Origin: CAYHKY01 sp964357355
GTDB lineage: Bacteria; Patescibacteriota; Microgenomatia; UBA10105
Direction of reading: 5' to 3'
DNA length: 5,553 nt
Assembly (NCBI GenBank): GCA_964357355.1
Contig: CAYHKY010000084.1
Location: forward strand, 1-5,553
This document shows positions 1 to 5,448 of the stretch, piece by piece. Every line of letters begins with the position of its first letter. Position 1 is the first letter of the stretch. Both the position numbers and the translations under genes were made by a program. The notes under the pieces were generated by a model. It searched no databases. It was not told where the DNA came from and was given only the letters and a program-made list of their open reading frames with translations.

Positions 1-610
1 ATAATTGAGTCTTTAGGTCACCTAAATCTCCTAGGTAACTTAAGTCACTTATCAATCTCCCAAACGGTTTTTGCAATTCTATCCGCAGATCGTCCGGAAG
101 TTTTCTAACTCCCCATTCTTTGGGTAATCGATAGACTTTTCCATTCCGATCAATCTCTCCACTGCGGATGCGGATGGAGTTAATTGGCACTCCATCATCG
201 GCCATTACCCAAGGCACGACGATAATTTCAAGTGCGGGCCAGTTATTTTGTGCGCGTAGGAGATTGATTTCCGTGGCTACCAGTTCCGTTTCAGAAGAGA
301 CTACTATAGCCTGTAGTTGTGCGTCAGTCAGAGCGGTTCCAAACTTGTCATCAATTGAAATGATTTTAACCCGCCCCAACAAATCTTTTTTTTTGAGGAA
401 ATCTACCACAGACGTTTCCCGGTACAAGTAATTCTCAAAAGCCTTTTCACTGTTAGCAGACTTAGTATCATGAGTGCTAATATATTTACTGCTTGTAATA
501 CCAAGCCAAACTGTTTCGCCTTTCATAAAGGCAACGTCCAAAAGTTTCTTGTGGCCTTTGTGGAAGTGGTCAAATGTACCGCCGACAGTGAGATGTTTAT
601 ATCTTTTCAT
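1..610 (-). CDS. coaD: Archaeal-type phosphopantetheine adenylyltransferase, probably fused to a DUF359 dephospho-CoA kinase domain (3' end cut off by window edge)
   Basis: The frame is open for 203 codons from the ATG at 610-608 to the left edge, with no stop, so the C-terminus is missing. Residues 9-20 read VGGTFDHFHKGH, the nucleotidyltransferase signature with the HxGH motif (H17, H20). LQAIVVSSET (99-108) and INSIRIRSGEID (143-154) match the conserved blocks of archaeal/eukaryotic-type PPAT (COG1019), the latter being that family's ISSTRIRxGEID-like motif. The enzyme should transfer AMP from ATP to 4'-phosphopantetheine, giving dephospho-CoA in the cytoplasm. A stand-alone archaeal PPAT would end near residue 160. 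Here the frame continues with LPDDLRIELQKPFGRLI (171-187), which resembles the start of DUF359, the archaeal GTP-dependent dephospho-CoA kinase that catalyses the next step. The fusion is an inference because only about 30 residues of that domain are in view. The start fits family N-termini; no Shine-Dalgarno sequence is visible. It lies 87 nt downstream of glgA. Confidence 0.85.
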   Translation of the reverse strand, partial: MKRYKHLTVGGTFDHFHKGHKKLLDVAFMKGETVWLGITSSKYISTHDTKSANSEKAFENYLYRETSVVDFLKKKDLLGRVKIISIDDKFGTALTDAQLQAIVVSSETELVATEINLLRAQNNWPALEIIVVPWVMADDGVPINSIRIRSGEIDRNGKVYRLPKEWGVRKLPDDLRIELQKPFGRLISDLSYLGDLGDLKTQL

Positions 611-655
611 AAGCAACTTATGCCAGTTTTACGCTGGTTGAGGGGTATATGGCCG

Positions 656-676
656 CCTGCCTGCCGGCGAGGCAGG
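656..676. repeat. GC-rich palindrome in the glgA-coaD spacer
   Basis: CCTGCC (660-665) and GGCAGG (671-676) form a perfect 6-bp stem around a GGCGA loop. A second CCTGCC copy at 656-661 can pair with the same right arm, giving two alternative hairpins. The element stands out in an AT-rich spacer. In the direction of transcription (minus strand) no T-run follows it, so it is not a standard intrinsic terminator. It could be a small dispersed palindromic repeat or an mRNA-stabilising or partly terminating hairpin between glgA and the CoA gene. The rest of the 611-697 spacer shows no convincing promoter. Confidence 0.5.
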
Positions 677-697
677 GAACAAATTCGAGTATGTAGG

Positions 698-2029
698 CTA
701 TAAATTTACTACTTTTTTATAAAGCAGCCTGTATTCACGGGCACTTTTTCCCCAAGAAAAATCTTTTTTCATCGCGACCTTTACCATTTGCATATAGTCC
801 TGGTTTCTCTCCCAAAGATCAGACGCACGCTCAATTGCCAACCTCAATGACTCGGTAGTTTTCTCTTTAAACACGATCCCGGTTTTGCCGTCTGTTACGG
901 TATCTACTAACCCTCCGACTTGAGATACCACCGGGATACTGCCATACCTCATCGCAATCATTTGGGTAAGTCCACAAGGTTCATAGAGAGACGGGACCAG
1001 AAAAAAATCGCTCCCCGCATACATAAGATGTGCTAGTTTTTCGTCAAATTTGACGACCACTCCATACCATCGGGGATCAATAATGGTTTTTAGCTTTTGT
1101 AAAATTGTTTCATATTTTTTCTCTCCGGAACCCAGGATGACTATCTGGATGCGCTGTCTGGCTGCTTCGGTGAGAATTGGAATGAGTAATTCCAGTCCTT
1201 TTTGGCTGGTCAGACGGGCGATAAACGCAAAAAGGGGTATGTCACTGCTAACTGCCAAACCTAAACGCTTTTGTAGATTAAGTTTATTCTCCGATTTGGC
1301 AGAAAATTGACTTCCTAAACTGTAATTATTGGAAATTAAATCATCGGTCCTTGGATTCCATACGCTGTTATCAATCCCATTCAAAATTCCCATAAATTTT
1401 CCCCGTTTCTCTGATAAAACTTGTTTCAGACCGAAGCTCACGAGTCCGTTTTTGATCTCCCGGGCATGATTCGGAGATACGGTAGTGATGAAATCTGTAT
1501 AACGCATCCCTTCCCGTAAAAATGAAACCCGTTTCCAATCACGAAAACATGTTAAAACGTCAGCAAATTCTCCTTCTGTAAAAAACCGGCAGGGAAAATT
1601 TCCCTGATACCCGATGTTATGAATTGTTAGTATGGTTTTAGTTTTCTCAAAATAGCTGTCCGGCCGTTTTTTTAAAAGTACCGGGATCAAGGCTGCATGC
1701 CAATCATGGCAATGTAAAATATCCGGTTTGAGGTTCCTGCGTTTCAACTCCTCAAGCACCCCCTTACAAAAATATGCAAATGCTTGTGCTTGAAGTCGCG
1801 GGTTATGCTTTTTTAAACCTTCATGAAACCATTTTCCCTCTATATAAATGACCGGTACACGCGAATTTGGTAGCATTTGATATCTTTTGATCCAATTATA
1901 ACCTGGCATTACGACAACTGTATCAATCCCCTCATTAACTAGTGCTTTTGGCAACGATCCAACCACGTCTCCCAAGCCCCCAGTTTTGTAAATAGGTGCG
2001 CATTCAAATGCAACATGTACAACAAGCAT
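698..2029 (-). CDS. glgA: Glycogen/starch synthase, GT5 family
   Basis: This 443-residue protein should transfer glucose from ADP- or UDP-glucose to the non-reducing end of an alpha-1,4-glucan in the cytoplasm. The GT5 signature is complete. The N-terminal domain has E9, KTGGLGDVVGSLPKAL (15-30), HCHDWHAALIP (107-116), TIHNIGYQGNFP (135-146, with H137), TTVSP (182-186) and GILNGID (214-220). The C-terminal domain has ARLTSQKG (271-278, with nucleotide-binding R272 and K277), FDEKLAHLMYAGSDFFLVPS (328-347) and YEPCGLTQMIAMRYG (349-363, with E350 and C352). It is shorter than typical bacterial GlgA (about 480 residues). The main gap lies between residues 50 and 100, where the usual Y-D-N-RF block is not recognisable; this length is nearer to archaeal GT5 enzymes. 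The ATG at 2029 fits family N-termini. An in-frame TAA lies upstream and no other ATG, GTG or TTG start intervenes. No Shine-Dalgarno sequence is visible. No glgC or glgB is present in the window, so storage glucan versus another alpha-glucan is undecided. Confidence 0.93.
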   Translation of the reverse strand: MLVVHVAFECAPIYKTGGLGDVVGSLPKALVNEGIDTVVVMPGYNWIKRYQMLPNSRVPVIYIEGKWFHEGLKKHNPRLQAQAFAYFCKGVLEELKRRNLKPDILHCHDWHAALIPVLLKKRPDSYFEKTKTILTIHNIGYQGNFPCRFFTEGEFADVLTCFRDWKRVSFLREGMRYTDFITTVSPNHAREIKNGLVSFGLKQVLSEKRGKFMGILNGIDNSVWNPRTDDLISNNYSLGSQFSAKSENKLNLQKRLGLAVSSDIPLFAFIARLTSQKGLELLIPILTEAARQRIQIVILGSGEKKYETILQKLKTIIDPRWYGVVVKFDEKLAHLMYAGSDFFLVPSLYEPCGLTQMIAMRYGSIPVVSQVGGLVDTVTDGKTGIVFKEKTTESLRLAIERASDLWERNQDYMQMVKVAMKKDFSWGKSAREYRLLYKKVVNL

Positions 2030-2055
2030 AATAAAGTGAGCAAATAGATTAGTAA

Positions 2056-2087
2056 GTTAGAGTGCTAGAAAAAACTAGCCCACTAAC
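2056..2087 (-). other. Imperfect hairpin in the leader of glgA
   Basis: The arms at 2056-2068 and 2075-2087 pair at 11 of 13 positions around a 6-nt loop, which is U6 on the minus-strand transcript (A6 on the plus strand). The inner GCTAG/CTAGC and outer GTTAG/CTAAC blocks are perfect, with two mismatches between them. It begins 11 nt after the stop codon of the upstream GT4 and ends 26 nt before the glgA start, so it occupies nearly half of the 69-nt spacer. No U-tract follows it in the direction of transcription, which argues against a standard terminator. An mRNA processing or stability element, or a weak attenuator for glgA, is possible. The role is inferred from structure and position only. 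Confidence 0.5.
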
Positions 2088-2098
2088 GCAGTCTTTCT

Positions 2099-3352
2099 TT
2101 AGCCCCCTTGTCCTCTATTAATAATTTTCTTATATACATTCACATGATTCTCCACCATTTTTTCTACCGTAAAATTTTCCTCCACATGTTTTCTGCAAGC
2201 TCTGCGGTCAATTTCACCGATCCGCTTCACCGCCTCAATCAACCCCTCTACTCCTCGTTTTTTTATAACCCACTTGGAATTTTCACCATCGGGTGACGCG
2301 AGCCGGGGGGCCCCACCAAAAGCGGGGTGCCCCTTTGAGGGCTGATTTTGGGGCTGGTGAGCGGCAGGACCTGTCACTTCCGGCTCGACGATAAACCCAG
2401 TCACACCATCCCGGACTATCTCCGGTACACTTCCTCGATTATACGCGATCACCGGCGTACCGCAAGCCATCGCCTCGACCATCACCATGCCGAATGGCTC
2501 TTCCCATTCTATCGGGAATAGCAATGCCCGAGCTTGTTTATAAAGTAATTGCTTGTCTTCACCCTCAACCATTCCTGGCTCGCCTATCAGAGGATTTTCC
2601 AGATACTGCTTGATTTCTTTTTCAAAATATGGATTTTCACCATCATGATCGGGAAAATGTGTACCGATCTCCAGCTGCAGATTTAGCTCCAAGGCGACTT
2701 TGATGGCTGAGTGCAACCCTTTTTCAGGCGTCAACCTACCCATGAATAAAAGGTAATCAGAAGGTTTTTCCCCAAATGTGAATTTGTCAACCGGAACGCC
2801 ATGATAGACAGTCGAGATAAAATTTAGTTTCAGTCTGGAATTCCGCTGCGAATTGCTGATTGATATATATTTATGATTGGTAAAACGACTGAACTCTTGA
2901 AATTCATATGACTCTGGAGGTGGTAACGGATCATGTAAAGTATAAACGATCGGACACGGGGATAAACTTTCTAAATAGTGTGTTATAAAAAAACTTGAAT
3001 CATGATAACAATGGAGCACATCCAGATGTTGATCTTTGGCTACCTGCACGGCCCTAATAACCGTTTCCAGCTCAAATCTGCGTTTGGCATATTCTTCTTT
3101 AAGAATGGCTTGTCTATCTGGCGGTAAACCACGGAATTTAAAATAATCGGGCGTGTTGGGAATATAATCAAGCGCAGCAGCTTCAATTTTGGCTTTAGTC
3201 GGAAAATCGGCGCTAGTGAACATCGTCACTTCGTGTCCGTTTTCTACCAACTGGTTACTTAATTCCGTCAGCAACTCGTTGGGTGCAAATATTTTTCCCG
3301 GAAACAATTTATTACTGGCATAAATTGTCGGGTGCAATAAACCAATTTTCAT
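2099..3352 (-). CDS. Family-4 glycosyltransferase (GT-B fold), second tandem copy, with a C-terminal insertion
   Basis: This is a 417-residue retaining GT4 enzyme if started at the ATG at 3352, where MKIGLLHPTIYASN begins the first Rossmann strand. A longer start at 3397 would add 15 residues and overlap the upstream gene by 26 nt; I prefer the shorter form, which gives a 19-nt gap. Residues are numbered from 3352. The N-terminal acceptor domain includes GKIFAPNE (19-26), GHEVTMFTS (39-47) and VYTLHDPLP (136-144, with H140). The donor domain has MGRLTPEKG (204-212, with R206 and K211) and EPFGMVMVE (285-293), the EX7E motif with E285 and E293, followed by MACGTPVIAY. Donor and acceptor are unknown. 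A segment at residues 326-367 that is rich in P, G, A and Q splits the usual junction between GVTGFIVEPE and VEGLIEAV, and is absent from the neighbouring paralogue. The ending NFTVEKMVENHVNVYKK is typical of the family. There are no signal peptide or membrane segments. Confidence 0.9.
   Translation of the reverse strand: MKIGLLHPTIYASNKLFPGKIFAPNELLTELSNQLVENGHEVTMFTSADFPTKAKIEAAALDYIPNTPDYFKFRGLPPDRQAILKEEYAKRRFELETVIRAVQVAKDQHLDVLHCYHDSSFFITHYLESLSPCPIVYTLHDPLPPPESYEFQEFSRFTNHKYISISNSQRNSRLKLNFISTVYHGVPVDKFTFGEKPSDYLLFMGRLTPEKGLHSAIKVALELNLQLEIGTHFPDHDGENPYFEKEIKQYLENPLIGEPGMVEGEDKQLLYKQARALLFPIEWEEPFGMVMVEAMACGTPVIAYNRGSVPEIVRDGVTGFIVEPEVTGPAAHQPQNQPSKGHPAFGGAPRLASPDGENSKWVIKKRGVEGLIEAVKRIGEIDRRACRKHVEENFTVEKMVENHVNVYKKIINRGQGG
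2299..2387. repeat. GC-rich, inverted-repeat-bounded insertion inside the second GT4 gene
   Basis: An 89-bp segment is bounded by perfect 8-bp inverted repeats, CGAGCCGG at 2299-2306 and CCGGCTCG at 2380-2387, and flanked on each side by ACG (2296-2298 and 2388-2390). Inside, GGGGC (2307-2311) pairs with GCCCC (2329-2333) and CCC (2312-2314) with GGG (2325-2327), giving an 8-bp GC stem with one bulged T. G+C over 2281-2377 is about 66% by count, well above the neighbouring genes. The frame stays open and encodes a P/G/A/Q-rich stretch. It looks like a small non-autonomous palindromic element fixed in frame within a coding region. The ends are uncertain: 89 bp plus a 3-bp duplication is not a multiple of three, and the protein-level extra segment is longer (2252-2377). 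Confidence 0.5.
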
Positions 3353-3371
3353 ACTTACTTTCGAAACAAAA

Positions 3372-4457
3372 TCAAGTACGATGGTTGAATTCATCAATCA
3401 AACGGAAATAGACTTTTTCATAATCCGCTACCATCTTTTCGACGCTGAAATTAGTCACTATGTGGTCACGGCAATTTTGGCTCATCAAGGCATAATCGAC
3501 TGCCGATTTTTGCGCTATCACTTTAACTTTTTCGGCCAAACCGCCAACTCCAACATTTTCTTTAACCAAATATCCGGTTACACCGTCAATTACAGTCTCA
3601 ACCACTCCACCATTTGCATAGGCCACTACCGGAGTTCCGCAGGCCATTGATTCCACCGGTACCAAACCAAACGGCTCATTCCATTTGATGGGCACCAGAG
3701 TCACCAGTGCGTCTCGGTATAAACTAATGATTTCCTCAGGTGTGATTTCTTCAATCAATCGAATAAATTTTCCGTCAACGTGCGGTTTGATTTTGTTTTC
3801 ATAATACTCTGGCTCGGTAATTTCTCCCGCCATCAGAAGCGGAATTTCCAGTTTTTTAGCCACTTGGATAGCTTCTTCAGGACCTTTTTTTTCAATTAAC
3901 CGTCCTGCCCAAAATAAATGATCCCTTTTAACAAAACTCCCGGGTCTGTACAGATTTACATCGGTGCCATTATAAACAGTGGCAATAAAGTTGATTCCCG
4001 AAATTCTTTGGGCGCTGCTAATTGAAGTAAAGTGCAATCTTCCATAGCGGAGTACCAACTCTCTTTCATCTGATAATTTAAATTCAAATACCCGATGAAA
4101 AGTGTGGACAGATGGGGTTTTGGTTATAGCAGCAAACGGTAGCCCCAAAAATTGGGCATGAGAATGGATGATGTCAAAATCCTGATGCATTTCAAAACAA
4201 TTAGCTACATGCATCAGGGGTAAAAATGATGTTTTTTGCATCCCCATGACATCTACCTGCAAATTTAACGCTTTGGGCAAGATATATTTGAGTTTGCCTG
4301 TAGTTCTTGACTCGCCGACTGAAAAAAGCGTCACGTCATGGCCTTTTTTTACCAGTCCTTCGGTCAAATTGTATACCACGCGCTCGGTTCCGGCATATCC
4401 CGGTGGCGGAAGCGGCAACCATGGCAAAACCAGTTGGGCGATTTTTAATTTTTTCAT
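3372..4457 (-). CDS. Family-4 glycosyltransferase (GT-B fold), first tandem copy
   Basis: This 361-residue retaining GT4 enzyme has a normal family length. Its N-terminus, MKKLKIAQLVLPWLPLPPPG, leads into AGTERVVYNLTEGLVKKGHD (22-41), a variant of the GGTE acceptor-side loop common in this family. SVHTFHRVF (116-124) holds H118 and H121, and H121 aligns with the conserved His of the downstream paralogue. The donor-binding domain contains WAGRLIEKKG (183-192, with R186 and K191) and EPFGLVPVE (261-269), the EX7E motif with E261 and E269, then MACGTPVVAY and DGVTGYLV. The sugar donor and acceptor cannot be read from the sequence. Many GT4 proteins with this layout act on surface polysaccharides, glycolipids or trehalose/sucrose-type compounds. 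It starts 7 nt after the GT2 stop, consistent with translational coupling; an AGG about 12 nt upstream and a GAGAG nearer the ATG are the only ribosome-site-like bases. It shares motifs along its length with the next gene, suggesting old tandem duplication. The stop is TGA. Confidence 0.92.
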   Translation of the reverse strand: MKKLKIAQLVLPWLPLPPPGYAGTERVVYNLTEGLVKKGHDVTLFSVGESRTTGKLKYILPKALNLQVDVMGMQKTSFLPLMHVANCFEMHQDFDIIHSHAQFLGLPFAAITKTPSVHTFHRVFEFKLSDERELVLRYGRLHFTSISSAQRISGINFIATVYNGTDVNLYRPGSFVKRDHLFWAGRLIEKKGPEEAIQVAKKLEIPLLMAGEITEPEYYENKIKPHVDGKFIRLIEEITPEEIISLYRDALVTLVPIKWNEPFGLVPVESMACGTPVVAYANGGVVETVIDGVTGYLVKENVGVGGLAEKVKVIAQKSAVDYALMSQNCRDHIVTNFSVEKMVADYEKVYFRLIDEFNHRT

Positions 4458-4464
4458 CAGACTC

Positions 4465-5445
4465 TCAAACCTGTTTCTTCGCTGCCGTGATTAATGTAAC
4501 TGCGTTTTCAACACATTGATTAAATAAATCTTCGCGGCTAATAATTTCTAAAAATTTGAAATCGTACCGGGGTTGGTCATGTTGCCGAAATTCATCAAGC
4601 CGAGACTTTGCCGTGGTAATAAAATCCATGTGTTTACCGATACCTTCAAGCAAACAGTAATATCCACCACTGCCTAAATGTCTGAAATTAGCCGCAATTG
4701 TCGCGGAAAAGTTCGGGCAAGTAAAACCAAACATGCTATATTTGTAACCCAGAAGGAGTAAATCTTTGGCTATACCCCACTCCGGATGGGCTACTCTTAA
4801 AGCCGCTGACTCGGGGGCATCATGGACATGGTGAACTTTGACCGTTGTGTCATATACCAGCGGGAAACCTGCCCGCCAATAACGGATTGACAAATCAGCC
4901 CCTTCTCCGCGCATATTAAAAACTTCTTCATCATAACCGCCGACTTGCCAAAATATATCTTTGTAAGTAGCTAAGTAACGTGAATATAAAGCCTCGATAT
5001 AGGTCGTCTGGCCGATAGTTTTAGTGCTATCCTCAGGCCGAGGCCGGTCAAGCTGACCGTTTTTTTCTCCGCCTTTCCAAATTACCTTACCTCCAACAGC
5101 TGCGGCAGTGGGGTGCTTTTTAAGCGAATTTAGAGTATTAATAAAAGTCTCAGGTTCGACTTCCATATCCGAATCGCAAAAAATTATGATCGGATGTCGA
5201 GCGATACGAGCGCCCTGATTTTTATTGGCAGCAATTCCTGAAGTTTTAGGCTTCGTATACACAACCTGATTCCCGAACACTTCCTGAACTTGATTTTTAA
5301 GAGATTCGTCAGGAGTACTATCGGAAACGATGAGTTCGAGAACAAATTCTTTTCCCTTACCTGCCGATTCTTTGATAAGCGTGAGGGTTTTGAGAGTCTG
5401 ATCAATTCGTTTGAAGCTGGGAACGATGACTGATACTGCAAACAT
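4465..5445 (-). CDS. Family-2 glycosyltransferase (GT-A fold)
   Basis: This 326-residue inverting-type GT2 protein opens with VSVIVPSFKRIDQTLKTL (4-21), the usual start of the GT-A nucleotide-binding fold. Next come ELIVSDSTPDESL (37-49), GIAANKNQGARIA (70-82) and IIIFCDSDMEVEP (86-98), in which D91-S-D93 is the metal-binding DxD motif. VGGYDEEVFNMRGEGADL (168-185) corresponds to the family's GGxDExxxxxGEDxDL acceptor/catalytic block, but the usual acidic ED pair reads EG (E181, G182) with D184 kept. VHHVHDAPES (204-213) may supply the late metal-binding His. The C-terminal 110 residues have no recognisable motif. No membrane helix is evident, unlike processive GT2 synthases, so it is probably a soluble enzyme adding one sugar. 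Donor and acceptor are unknown. The ATG at 5445 lies 3 nt after the preceding stop and leads directly into the first beta strand; no Shine-Dalgarno sequence is visible, so coupling to the upstream gene is likely. Confidence 0.92.
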   Translation of the reverse strand: MFAVSVIVPSFKRIDQTLKTLTLIKESAGKGKEFVLELIVSDSTPDESLKNQVQEVFGNQVVYTKPKTSGIAANKNQGARIARHPIIIFCDSDMEVEPETFINTLNSLKKHPTAAAVGGKVIWKGGEKNGQLDRPRPEDSTKTIGQTTYIEALYSRYLATYKDIFWQVGGYDEEVFNMRGEGADLSIRYWRAGFPLVYDTTVKVHHVHDAPESAALRVAHPEWGIAKDLLLLGYKYSMFGFTCPNFSATIAANFRHLGSGGYYCLLEGIGKHMDFITTAKSRLDEFRQHDQPRYDFKFLEIISREDLFNQCVENAVTLITAAKKQV

Positions 5446-5448
5446 AAC

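Noticed and set aside
168..431. Plus-strand open frame of 87 codons
   Set aside because: It lies wholly antisense to the CoA gene, whose minus-strand translation carries clear family motifs. The plus-strand peptide has no recognisable domain.
470..703. Plus-strand open frame of 77 codons
   Set aside because: It is antisense to the start of the CoA gene and runs through the spacer palindrome; no motif or start signal supports it.
2030..2098. Promoter for glgA in the spacer
   Set aside because: Only loose TAnnnT-like matches are present, without a paired -35 at proper spacing; not enough to call.
2056..2100. Plus-strand intrinsic terminator (hairpin followed by T-rich TCTTTCTTT)
   Set aside because: No plus-strand gene ends here, and the T-rich stretch is interrupted and offset from the stem.
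2252..2377. Frameshift or assembly error causing the odd segment in the second GT4
   Set aside because: Family motifs resume in the same frame on both sides, and the segment has strong inverted repeats and its own base composition, which fits an insertion better than a pair of indels.
3353..3397. Upstream ATG pair at 3397/3394 as the start of the second GT4
   Set aside because: It would add 15 residues before the first beta strand, overlap the upstream stop by 26 nt and has no ribosome site. The ATG at 3352 matches the family start, though the longer form cannot be excluded.
3381..4519. Several plus-strand open frames of 70 to 89 codons
   Set aside because: All are antisense to the first GT4 and the GT2 end, with low-complexity or motif-free translations.
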